DNA of 64,000 nt from Modestobacter sp. VKM Ac-2982. Its GTDB lineage: Bacteria; Actinomycetota; Actinomycetes; Mycobacteriales; Geodermatophilaceae. The number at the start of each line of letters is the position of its first letter. Position 1 is the stretch's first letter. Below are positions 25,731 to 33,661 of the stretch, one piece after another. Location: NCBI RefSeq assembly GCF_026967935.1, contig NZ_JAPVBL010000002.1:574969-638968 (forward strand), read 5' to 3'. A model generated the notes under the pieces. The model searched no databases. It saw nothing but the letters and a program-made list of their open reading frames with translations, and was not told where the DNA came from. The position numbers and the translations under genes were made by a program.

Positions 25731-26345
25731 ATGGTGGAGCCGGCCAGACGGTATAACGTGCCCTACCGGTACGGAGACGCCGCAGCTATTCAAGCCATGT
25801 CGTCGGTTGCGGCTCCATTGCTCGCGAGCGGCGCCCTGGTCTTCATCGGCCTCGTGGTGAAGTCCGTGCGTTATCCGGGGCTGACCCTTTTGATCATGCT
25901 GGTCGCCCTGCTTGTACTCGTGACGGCTGTTCAGTGCGGGTTTTGGGCCCGTCAGTTCGCATCCACTCCGCAGGAGATCGAGCAGTGGTGGCCCGACATG
26001 CCCACCAAGATGCGCAATGAACGGGCGCGCGCCGACCAGTGGCAGGACCGCGCGAGCCATGACATGTGGGCCAACCGCGCCCGATGGGCGTACGGAGTAG
26101 GCATCATCTTGCTGTGGTTCGGCGTCGCGGTGGCCCTCATGCCTGCTGCCGATGCCGCGCAGCCAGCGCTTCGGTGGTTGGCCGCAGCGGTTGGGATCCT
26201 GGCAGGTATGGGAGAGGCCTTATGGCTTGCTGGAGCTCACGGCCGCGGACCTCGGTGGCTACTGCGGTGGCTATCCGGCCCAGCGGTGTCTCCGCCGCCT
26301 GAACTGCCGGCCACGGACCCACCTCCGGACGCTTCATCCGCTTGA
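25731..26345 (+). CDS. Integral membrane protein, four predicted helices
   Basis: 204 residues from ATG 25731. Hydrophobic segments: AAPLLASGALVFIGLVVKSV (about 26-45), LTLLIMLVALLVLVTAVQCG (about 51-70), ARWAYGVGIILLWFGVAVAL (about 117-136) and ALRWLAAAVGILAGMGEALW (about 146-165). An amphipathic, charged loop (PTKMRNERARADQWQDRASH) lies between helices 2 and 3, and a Pro-rich tail ends the protein. No family recognised. Confidence 0.65.
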   Translation: MVEPARRYNVPYRYGDAAAIQAMSSVAAPLLASGALVFIGLVVKSVRYPGLTLLIMLVALLVLVTAVQCGFWARQFASTPQEIEQWWPDMPTKMRNERARADQWQDRASHDMWANRARWAYGVGIILLWFGVAVALMPAADAAQPALRWLAAAVGILAGMGEALWLAGAHGRGPRWLLRWLSGPAVSPPPELPATDPPPDASSA

Positions 26346-26448
26346 CCAGGAACCCATGCTGCGGAGGACGCTCCTGGTCCTTCCCGACCGAGGCTAGGAG
26401 TTAGGGCAGCCGGGGAGGTGTTGGGAGCCACGAGTTCCGCAGTGGGGG

Positions 26449-26513
26449 CATCGTCCCCCTGGCCATCCTGGCGGCCCCGTGGGCTCCGGGGGCGGCGGGC
26501 CAGGGGGACGATG
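26449..26513. terminator. Perfect 16-bp inverted repeat between convergent genes
   Basis: CATCGTCCCCCTGGCC (26449-26464) and GGCCAGGGGGACGATG (26498-26513) are perfect complements with a 33-base loop. It sits about 100 bases after the membrane-protein gene and upstream of the end of the convergent gene at 26756. No T-run, as is common for GC-rich actinobacterial hairpin terminators; a protein-binding site is the alternative. The remaining ~240 bases up to 26756 show no gene. Confidence 0.55.
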
Positions 26514-26755
26514 GTCAAGAAATGTCGTCATCTCACTTTTCCCTCCGTCGGTTTCAACTTGTCACGTTGCGGCGCCCAGCCATAGAGGTCATCTGTGCAG
26601 TCAGCTTGACGACAGGAGCGGCGCCATCTTCCGGACAACACACGACCGTCAATGGCGTCCCTTCGTTCCACACGGACCGATCATCTCCGGAGCCGTCTCC
26701 CGAGTAGCAACTTCTGGCCGTTGTGCGTCCTTCCCTGTTGGAATGCGGGTAGTCA

Positions 26756-27190
26756 TCAGGCGTCCGGCGTCGCGAGCAGCCGCAGCTGCAGCCAGCCGCC
26801 TTCCACCGCCTCGACTCGGGCGCGTGACCAGGCGGCGCGGCTTGTGCCGGCGAACGCCTCCGCGCCGATGGACGGCACCGTGGCGGGCATCCTCGCCAGG
26901 ACGACGCCGGCCTCGTCCGACTCGAAGTTCAGATCGGCAGCGATCAGCACGCCCAAGACATCGACGCGTACGCGCCGGTCCGGGTTCTCGCCGGCGATGT
27001 CTAGGACGCGGACTACCAGCGGCTCTTCCTCGTCCCCGCCGATCAGTACCGCGTCAGGGAAGACCACCGACGGGTCCGCCGCCTCGTCGAGGAACACCCA
27101 CGGGCCCACCTCGTCGACCTCCTGGGGGTGTACACCGGGCAGGTCGATGTGCACGGGGGGCGGCGGGCTGTCCACGGACCAAATCCTCAC
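26756..27190 (-). CDS. Hypothetical protein, 144 aa
   Basis: ATG 27190. Product starts MRIWSVDSPPPPVHIDLPGV and contains beta-rich stretches (EEEPLVVRVLDIAGE; RVRVDVLGVLIAADL). No signal peptide, no membrane helix, no recognised family. It is divergent from the repeat-containing DUF2442 gene. Confidence 0.5.
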   Translation of the reverse strand: MRIWSVDSPPPPVHIDLPGVHPQEVDEVGPWVFLDEAADPSVVFPDAVLIGGDEEEPLVVRVLDIAGENPDRRVRVDVLGVLIAADLNFESDEAGVVLARMPATVPSIGAEAFAGTSRAAWSRARVEAVEGGWLQLRLLATPDA

Positions 27191-27280
27191 TCACCGCTCT
27201 GGCCAATGGTTCGGTATGTGCCGTCGATCCCCGGTGGTCCAGTTGGCGTTCCTATCGGTGGTCAGCCGTACGGTGCGGCC

Positions 27281-28927
27281 GTGGACCCCACAGGACCGGG
27301 CATCAGCGAGACGGGCGCCGAGACAAGACTGACCCGTGAGCAGGTCCGCTGGCTGCTACGCGCGCACCTGGTCGCCGGTCACGTCGTCGCCGACCCTGAC
27401 GGCACTCGGGCTCTGGCCCGGGAGAACCTGCGCCGGACGCGCGCGGTCGATCCGCGGGCCGCGGTGTGGCTCGACCGGCTCGACCAGTGGGCAGCGCTGC
27501 TCGACGGCCCCCTGCTCGACCTGCTTGCCGTGCTGACCTCACCCTCCCCGCGGTCGCGGGAGCTCCGGCAGAACATGCCGTTCGCCGGGGTGCTCTCCGA
27601 GGAGGAACGCCAGCGGGTGGAGCGGACGCTGCGCGCGCTCCTGGGCGACCTGCCGCCGCTACCGGAGGTCTGTCACCGCTGGCCGCTCTGCCCATGCGAC
27701 TGCCCCGCGCCGGGCTGCCGGGACATCAGAGCCTGGCAGGCGAGGCTAACCAAGAGCGACAGCCCGCAGGCGCTGGACGAGGAGCTCGACGCTGAGCTGA
27801 TCCGGCACAGGGCCGCCTCAGACAACGGACACCGGACCGAGCTCGACGAGGTCATCACCACACTCGGCTACGACCGGGCCCAGCGGGAGGCCGAGGACCC
27901 CTTGGCGGGAGCGGCTGTGACCGGGCACGACGACCATCTGACCCGCGATCAGGTCCGCTCGCTACTGCTCGGCTACGGGGTCGCCAGCCGCGTCGCCGCC
28001 GACCCCGCGGGTGCGCGGGCATTGGCCTGGGAGAACTTGCGCCGGATGCGGCAAAGCGTGGCACGCGGTACCACGCTGCCCTGGTTCGACGAGTGGGAAC
28101 GGCTGCTCGACGGCCCGCTGCTCGAGCTGCTCGAGGCGCTGACTTCACCGTCCCCGCTGTCGCGCGAGCTCCGGCAGAACACCCCGTTCGCGGGCGTGCT
28201 CTCCGAGCACGAGCGGCAGCGAGTGCGGGAGGTGCTCCGGCACTTGGACGACGCCGGCGACGTCGCGCTGATCCGGGCGAGGGGCACGACCAACTCCGGG
28301 CAGCGCGTCGACCTCGACAAGGTCATCACCACACTCGGCTACAACCGGGCCGAACTCGAGGCCGAGCTGGATGCCGAATCCGGCACCGGTGACGCCTCCA
28401 GGTCCACAGAGACGGGCGAGCAGTTCGTCGACATCACCGGCGTCCGCGTGCTCGCTGGCTACATGCTCCAGCTGACCTGGGCCGACGGTGCGGTGACGAG
28501 GATCAAGGCCGAGCCGTACCTGCACGGCCCCGCCCTTGGGCCGCTGCGGGACCCGGCGGTGTTCGCCACGGTCACCGTCGACCCCGACGCGGGCACCGTG
28601 GTCTGGCCGAACGGTGCGGACATTTCACCCGTGGAGCTCCGCCGGGCCGGCCGGCCGGTCAGCGCGGCAACACCGGCCGAGCCGACCGCCAGCCGAGATG
28701 AGGTGCTCGCTGCCCGTGACCGACTGCGGCGGCTGGCCGCCGACCACCGGATCAGCCGGCCGCGGGTCGACGTCATCGGCACCGTCGTCGTCACGTTGCC
28801 CGCCGACGACCCCGGCTACCGGTCGCTGACCCACTTCGCCGCGGCGGCCGCCGAGGTGGTTGGCGGGTGGGTCAACGTCGTCGCCGACGACGCCCCGGCG
28901 GCAGCCACGGACACCACGCCGCTGTGA
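27281..28927 (+). CDS. DUF2442-containing protein with duplicated N-terminal module
   Basis: 548 residues from GTG 27281; ATG 27206 is in frame and would add 25 low-complexity residues. Two homologous ~150-residue modules begin LTREQVRWLLRAHLVAGHVV and LTRDQVRSLLLGYGVASRVA, each containing ENLRR, LLDGPLL, LTSPSP.SRELRQN.PFAGVL and ending in VITTLGY(D/N)RA. Between the modules is a Cys cluster (CHRWPLCPCDCPAPGC). A DUF2442 domain follows (DITGVRVLAGYMLQLTWADG ... VVWPNGADISPVELRR), a small domain often found beside DUF4160 or toxin-antitoxin-like genes. The ~75 C-terminal residues are unassigned. DUF2442 is normally a stand-alone ~80-residue protein. Confidence 0.65.
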   Translation: MDPTGPGISETGAETRLTREQVRWLLRAHLVAGHVVADPDGTRALARENLRRTRAVDPRAAVWLDRLDQWAALLDGPLLDLLAVLTSPSPRSRELRQNMPFAGVLSEEERQRVERTLRALLGDLPPLPEVCHRWPLCPCDCPAPGCRDIRAWQARLTKSDSPQALDEELDAELIRHRAASDNGHRTELDEVITTLGYDRAQREAEDPLAGAAVTGHDDHLTRDQVRSLLLGYGVASRVAADPAGARALAWENLRRMRQSVARGTTLPWFDEWERLLDGPLLELLEALTSPSPLSRELRQNTPFAGVLSEHERQRVREVLRHLDDAGDVALIRARGTTNSGQRVDLDKVITTLGYNRAELEAELDAESGTGDASRSTETGEQFVDITGVRVLAGYMLQLTWADGAVTRIKAEPYLHGPALGPLRDPAVFATVTVDPDAGTVVWPNGADISPVELRRAGRPVSAATPAEPTASRDEVLAARDRLRRLAADHRISRPRVDVIGTVVVTLPADDPGYRSLTHFAAAAAEVVGGWVNVVADDAPAAATDTTPL

Positions 28928-28946
28928 ATGCGAAGGAGCACACCTG

Positions 28947-29285
28947 ATGACCGCCGTCACCCGACTGCACCGGGCCGCCGGTCCGGTGACGCTGGCCGAC
29001 GCGTCCCGCCGGTTCCCGCGCCGGGACGCGTTCGAGCCGACCACCCGGCTGGCCTACGGCCGCACCCAGTTCGCCGGTAGCGCGCGCTCGGGTACGACGG
29101 AGGCCGGCGCAGTACAGCAGCAGCTCGAAACCTTCGTCGTCACCGAGTACCACAGCGGCCGCTCGTTGCGGGAGATCGCTGAACTCGTTGACCGCTCGCA
29201 GACGGCGGTTTGTCGAGTGTTGGACAAGCACTCCGTGCCGAGACGGCCCATCGGTGCGTCGCGGCTCTCCGACGTGCCCGACTGA
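28947..29285 (+). CDS. HTH protein with basic tail
   Basis: 112 residues from ATG 28947, with GAAGGAG 9 bases upstream. The C-terminal half, YHSGRSLREIAELVDRSQTA then VCRVLDKHSVPRRPIGA, is a resolvase/Whi-like HTH with a basic tail, similar to the fragment at 7604-7756. It starts 19 bases after the DUF2442 gene and is probably in its operon, perhaps as its DNA-binding regulator. Confidence 0.6.
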   Translation: MTAVTRLHRAAGPVTLADASRRFPRRDAFEPTTRLAYGRTQFAGSARSGTTEAGAVQQQLETFVVTEYHSGRSLREIAELVDRSQTAVCRVLDKHSVPRRPIGASRLSDVPD

Positions 29286-29424
29286 CCTCCCACCGACCGG
29301 CCCTGCTCGGGCGCTACCGCCGTCTGCAAGAACCCACAGCGGGCGTTGTACAGAGAGAGACCCATCCCGTCCCGGTAGGCGGCCAACGCCCACAGTCGCC
29401 CACACCCGCGCCTGTACGGAGAAA

Positions 29425-31281
29425 CTAGCTGTTCTTGCCGAGCAGCAGCTTGCGGGCCGCGTTGTTCTTCGGCGCATTGACCTCCCGCCGGTAGTCCATC
29501 AGCACGTTGACCGACTTGTGGTCGGTCACCTCCTGGACCTCGGCGATCGACAGCTTGTCGTTGCGGAGTCCCTCGGTGACGAAGCCGCTGCGGAGGGAGT
29601 GCGCGCCGTAGGTGGCCCGCTCGCCCGGCTGCGGCTTGCGCATCAGCCCGGCCGCGATTGCGAGCTTCTGGACGACGTCGTTGATGCTCTCGCCGGAGAG
29701 CCTGACTGGCTGGCCGTCCTCGTCCACCTTGAGCGTGCCGGCGCCGGTTAGCGCGACGAACACCGGCTCGTCGTTGCGCGGCTGGCGGCCGAGTGCGGCG
29801 CTCAGCTGTGCCTTCCACGCGCGCAGCGCGGTGGCCGGGCAGGCCTTGTCCGAGTCGGGCCCTGCCTCTGGCAGCCACTTGACCCGACCGCGGCCCTCCT
29901 GGTCGGTCTTGCTGCGTCGCCAGATGACGGTGCAGCCGTCCTCGCCGTAGTCGGTGACGTCGCCCCAGTTCAGCGCGGAAAGGTTGGACCGGCGCGCGGC
30001 GGTGTAGAAGCCAGCGAGCAGTAGCGCCCGGTCGCGGGCGGCCACTAGCGGAGTCATCGGGCACTCCGCGGCCAGCAGTCTGGCGAGCAGCCGGTCGGGG
30101 AGGGTGGGCAACGCGTCCCAGCCGCCGGCCGTTGCGGCGGCGCTGTGTACGGCCTGGTGTAGCGCCTGCCGGGTCATCGCGTCGCCGATGCTGCGGCTCG
30201 GCGTGCGCGCCGGCTCACCCTTCTTCGGCCGGCGCGAGGTGCGGAGCGCCGGGTGGGAGAACACCCGGTCGAGCTTGACCGACATGGTCCGCAGCTCGCG
30301 CAACGCGTGGACCAGGCACAGGTCGGGGTTGCGGTGTGCGGGCAGGACGACAACGGTCGGCTGGCCGTGCCGGTGGGCGGGGGCGAGCACGAGGGTGACC
30401 TGCTCAGGCTCCAGAGTGACGTCAGGCCAGCCGAGCCGGGCGAGCTGCCCGGCGGTGGCGCCGGTGCGGGCCCGGGTCAGCACCGCCGCTCGGTTGCGGG
30501 TGGCGGTGTATCGGGCACCGTTGGCCGCGGACAGGCAGGCATTCACCCGGTCGAGGTCGAGGGCCGCTTTGCGGTAGGCGGGCGCGACGCGCAGCCGGCG
30601 CCGGATGCCGCGGACCAACTCCTGGATCCCTGCGTTGTCGCCGGGGCGCGGGAGACCGATGAACTCGGCGGCCTTGTTGAGGGCGGCGACGCGGAGGCCG
30701 ATGGTGCCGGCGCTGACCGCGGGCATCGGGCCGCCGTCGGCATCCCGCACGACCTCGCCCTCGTCGTCCCAGACGAACGCGTAGTCGAGCAGGTGGTCTG
30801 CCACTCTCTCGGCGTGGAACGGGAGCGCCGAGACGCCCTCGGCCTTGCACCAGTCCCGCCAGGCGCGCACGTGGCCGCCGTAGCTGATCAGCGTGGCGTC
30901 GGCCCATGCGCTGGCGCGTAGATCGTCGAGCATCCGAGCCCGGTTGAGCCGCCGAGCGCGTTCCTCGGCGGTGCCGTCGCCGAGGTCGGTGAACTCGGCT
31001 GTCCGGGCCGGCACCAGTTTCTTGGTCTTCTCGTCGAGGAACGCGTCGAGGACCCGGTCGACGGTCAGGTCGTCGAACGCCGGCTGTACGACGGCGTCAT
31101 CGACCAGCTCAGCCTCGACGATCTCGGCGGCGTTCTCGGGCGTGACGTCGGCGGCCTCGGCGTCCTCGCGCAGTAGCAGGGCCAGAGCCCGGGTGGTCGG
31201 CGTGGCCGCGGTCGGCAGGGCGCGCGGGGGAGCGGACCGGCTCGGGCGACGGACACGGAACGACTGGGGACTGCTGGACAA
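29425..31281 (-). CDS. Tyrosine recombinase with an extra, degenerate catalytic half
   Basis: 618 residues. A core-binding domain lies at about 120-240 (SAWADATLISYGGHVRAWRD). Next comes RNRAAVLTRARTGATAGQLA followed by RLGWPDV, which parallels the first part of a catalytic domain but is followed by no HxxR. A full catalytic domain then starts RDRALLLAGFYTAARRSNLS (Arg), with SKTDQEGRGRVKW, AHSLRSGF (HxxR) and EVTDHKSVNVLMDYRRE (His/Lys and Tyr near 600). Most family members are 300-450 residues, so half of the domain seems duplicated. A dense inverted-repeat region lies directly upstream (31330-31429). Confidence 0.8.
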   Translation of the reverse strand: MSSSPQSFRVRRPSRSAPPRALPTAATPTTRALALLLREDAEAADVTPENAAEIVEAELVDDAVVQPAFDDLTVDRVLDAFLDEKTKKLVPARTAEFTDLGDGTAEERARRLNRARMLDDLRASAWADATLISYGGHVRAWRDWCKAEGVSALPFHAERVADHLLDYAFVWDDEGEVVRDADGGPMPAVSAGTIGLRVAALNKAAEFIGLPRPGDNAGIQELVRGIRRRLRVAPAYRKAALDLDRVNACLSAANGARYTATRNRAAVLTRARTGATAGQLARLGWPDVTLEPEQVTLVLAPAHRHGQPTVVVLPAHRNPDLCLVHALRELRTMSVKLDRVFSHPALRTSRRPKKGEPARTPSRSIGDAMTRQALHQAVHSAAATAGGWDALPTLPDRLLARLLAAECPMTPLVAARDRALLLAGFYTAARRSNLSALNWGDVTDYGEDGCTVIWRRSKTDQEGRGRVKWLPEAGPDSDKACPATALRAWKAQLSAALGRQPRNDEPVFVALTGAGTLKVDEDGQPVRLSGESINDVVQKLAIAAGLMRKPQPGERATYGAHSLRSGFVTEGLRNDKLSIAEVQEVTDHKSVNVLMDYRREVNAPKNNAARKLLLGKNS

Positions 31282-31329
31282 CGGGACCTCCAGAGGCCGG
31301 TCGGGGCGGGTGCCCCGGCGTCGGGCTGA

Positions 31330-31382
31330 CGCTGACGGATCAGTGCCGGCAAGCCCGTGACCTGCACTCGAATCCGTCAGCG
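31330..31382. repeat. 11-bp inverted repeat upstream of the recombinase gene
   Basis: CGCTGACGGAT (31330-31340) is the exact complement of ATCCGTCAGCG (31372-31382). It is immediately adjacent to the larger inverted repeat at 31382-31429; together they fill the recombinase upstream region. Confidence 0.6.
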
Positions 31383-31429
31383 TCCAGGCGTAGTCCCGCG
31401 AAGAGGAACTATCGGGACTACGGCTGGAC
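31382..31429. repeat. 17-bp inverted repeat (one mismatch), 14-base spacer: possible recombinase core site
   Basis: GTCCAGGCGTAGTCCCG (31382-31398) and CGGGACTACGGCTGGAC (31413-31429) pair at 16 of 17 positions. The spacer is CGAAGAGGAACTAT. It lies 100-150 bases from the start of the tyrosine recombinase gene. No T-run follows, and it is upstream of genes on both sides, so a terminator is unlikely; a recombination or operator site is favoured. Confidence 0.6.
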
Positions 31430-31660
31430 AGTCAGAAACCGTCCGTAGCCGGACCTGCGACGCCAGGGTTCGTATCACCCGCCTTGCCTCTCCTGTTCCT
31501 TGCGCCGCCCGGCTCTGCCACGCGCCACGTCCGGTGGTCGGATTGCTGGCGGTCGGCGACACGAGGCTCCCTGGAGCGAGCCCGGGGGGACTGATGGGCA
31601 GTCGCCACGGTCGGCGTCACATTCCGGTCACGGACCGTCGTGGACGGGCGTGCTCCGTCG

Positions 31661-32293
31661 ATGCCTCTTGTCGACGGAACAGAGACTCCGGACGTGGGTC
31701 GGCGGCGGGTGTGTGCGGGGTGCCGGCAGGAGTTGGTGCACTCGGGAACAGGCCGACCGCGGGAGTACTGCGGGCAGCGGTGCAGGCAGGCAACGTGGGC
31801 ACGACGCCGCCGCGTCGAGCAGCGACGCCAGACGGTGCTCGACCGGTCGCAGTGGTGGACTCCGCCGGAGCTCCGCAAGCGGGTGCTCGACACCTGGGAC
31901 ATCGGGCTGGATGCGGCGGCCTGCCACGAGAGCGCTCTGGTCGACCAGTGGCTCGGTCCGACGAGCCCGGTGGAGGAGTGGCGTGATGCCCGCACGGTGA
32001 TCTGGGCCGACCTCGTCCAGCCGGGGCAGACGGTGTACTGCAACCCGCCCTATTTCCCATCATCCCTGCTCGGGCAGTTCCTCGAGCGGTGCGTCGACAC
32101 GGCAGTGCGCGGGATCGGGGTCACCGGGCTGATACCGGCCTCGCCGTGCACCGGCTGGTGGATCCGGTGGGTCGCCGAAGGCGGTGCGGAGGTCGACTTT
32201 CTTCCCGGCCGGCTCGCCTACGACGGCCCGTTCAGCTCCGGCGGCGTGGCCCCCTTCGGGGCGGCATTGGTGCACTGGCCCGCACAGACGTGA
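31661..32293 (+). CDS. Phage-type DNA N6-adenine methyltransferase (Dam-like) with N-terminal zinc-binding motif
   Basis: 210 residues from ATG 31661. Residues 15-50 contain CAGCRQELVHSGTGRPREYC and then CGQRC, a small Cys4-type knuckle. The catalytic part has SQWWTPPELRKRV and GLDAAACHESALVDQWLGP (SAM and target binding) and the YCNPPYFPSS motif (NPPY), which defines the D12/phage N6-adenine methyltransferase family. The size is normal for phage enzymes. No restriction partner is adjacent, so it is probably an orphan, phage-derived modification enzyme. Confidence 0.8.
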   Translation: MPLVDGTETPDVGRRRVCAGCRQELVHSGTGRPREYCGQRCRQATWARRRRVEQRRQTVLDRSQWWTPPELRKRVLDTWDIGLDAAACHESALVDQWLGPTSPVEEWRDARTVIWADLVQPGQTVYCNPPYFPSSLLGQFLERCVDTAVRGIGVTGLIPASPCTGWWIRWVAEGGAEVDFLPGRLAYDGPFSSGGVAPFGAALVHWPAQT

Positions 32294-32401
32294 GTTGAGG
32301 GCGATGACATAGGGCCCTGACGACGTCGACGAGGGGCAGTCCGACGGACCGGAACAGATGAGCTGGGCCGGCCAGACACCGATGCTTGATGGACCACGCC
32401 G

Positions 32402-32788
32402 ACGCTCTGCGGCCCGCTGGGGTCCAACGGCGAACAGCGGCGGCTGGTGCGGTGGCGCGCGCTCGAGGTCATCTTCGTCGACAGGCCGCTGCCTCAGCCG
32501 CCGAACTGGGAGGCCAGTGGATCACCGGTGGAGCATCTGGTGGGCTGGACCTACTTCAGCGATGCCGGGCCGGTGTAGCCGGTACTCCAAACCACGGACG
32601 GGCTCACGATCGGGTCGACCCGTCACGACGCTGTCGACGTCTACGGCGACCGCGCACAGGAGGTGCTCGCAGGCCCGGCTGACGGGAGGTCGCTGGGCGT
32701 CTTCGACGGCGACTTCGGCGACCTGATCTTCGACTTCGGCACCGAGGACGACGTGGCGGCGATGGTGTCCGGTCTCGTCTGCGACTGA
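32402..32788 (+). pseudogene. Broken paralogue of the C-terminal module of the lipoprotein at 17123-19042
   Basis: Reads TLCGPLGSNGEQRRLVRWRA then LEVIFVDRPLPQPPN, VEHLVGWTYFSDAGPV, an in-frame TAG at 32576-32578, and PVLQTTDGLTIGSTRHDAVD followed by VYGDRAQEV to a stop at 32786-32788. This aligns throughout with TMCGPLGNSGALWRLVRWGD ... GLTLGSSRQDVLDVYGD of the large lipoprotein. The 5' three quarters and the signal peptide are gone. Confidence 0.85.
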
Positions 32789-32864
32789 CCGCGCCGCGCT
32801 ACCCGGGCCGTGAGCGGACGACCGCAGCAGCGCGGGACCAGGGACCCCCGGCCGGACGAGGCGA

Positions 32865-33014
32865 ATGCATCGGCTGCGTGACCTGTTGCCGGGCAACCTG
32901 CCCGTTGTCGACGGCCCCCTTTCGGCCATCATCGACTACGGCGGCCTCAACGTCGGCGACCCGGCGTGCGACCTACAGCCAGCCTGGAACCTCTTTTCCG
33001 GTGCGAGCCGCTGA
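32865..33014 (+). pseudogene. Aminoglycoside-phosphotransferase/kinase-family fragment
   Basis: The 49 codons from ATG 32865 read MHRLRDLLPGNLPVVDGPLS and AIIDYGGLNVGDPACDLQPA, matching the catalytic loop and DFG-like region of the APH kinase family (usual HGDLxxGNLLV...AVIDFG). The key catalytic HGD is degraded to HRLRD and the rest of the kinase is missing, so it is non-functional and does not imply resistance. Confidence 0.7.
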
Positions 33015-33489
33015 CTCCGGCCAACCAAGGCAGCTGCCTCCCGTCGTACGGCGCTGTTGTGGTCGACTTCAGCGACGTCCAGGCCGGGGTCTTCCCGCGT
33101 ACCGCGGTCGACCAACTTCCGATGTCGGAGGGCACACCGCGCAACAAGCTCCACCTCGCACTCGACACCGTCACGTTGACCGGCGAGGTCGCGGGCTCGG
33201 CGAAGGCGCTTGCAGAGCACGCTCGACGGACTTCTTGACCGGCTACACGCACTAGGCAACGGCCACTGATGGGAGCGACCCCGGCCGACCACCGGCATCG
33301 AGGCCAGTCGCCTCACCCGTGCCTAACGGCACTCGCTGCAGGCAGCACACCTGTCGTGCACGAGCTCAGATGTCCCCGGGAGAAGGTCGCCGCCAGCGTG
33401 CCGGCCGCTCGCCCGGAAAGCAGAACAAGTACTCCAGTTCCTCGGCGGGGCCCGGATGAAGGTGGGTGCAGAAGCCCTCCAGACAACTC
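33015..33489. other. Fragmentary region after the kinase remnant
   Basis: One frame up to 33238 reads SYGAVVVDFSDVQAGVFPRT and DTVTLTGEVAGSAKALAEHA, coding-like but without a start and without a recognised family. From 33240 to 33489 no gene, repeat or hairpin stands out. Confidence 0.3.
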
Positions 33490-33645
33490 ATGAGACATCT
33501 GGGGCCGTCTGCGGCCCGGTGCGAGGCTACCGCCGGGCCTGCGGCAGCCTCCGGCCTCGCTGCCGGCGCCGCGCTACTCGGCAAGGTCGGCGGCCTCGAG
33601 CGGCTCGACGCCCAGCCCGACGGCGATCTCGCCGAACTGCTTTAG
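33490..33645 (+). CDS. Short reading frame (51 aa), possibly a gene remnant
   Basis: ATG 33490 to TAG 33643-33645. The product ends GLAAGAALLGKVGGLERLDA, which looks like the tail of a longer protein. No ribosome-binding site of note and no family. Confidence 0.25.
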   Translation: MRHLGPSAARCEATAGPAAASGLAAGAALLGKVGGLERLDAQPDGDLAELL

Positions 33646-33661
33646 GACTGATCCGCTTGGC

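Noticed and set aside
32865-33014. Antibiotic resistance kinase
   Set aside because: Only 49 codons remain, the catalytic HGD is changed and there is no N-lobe; it is a fragment.
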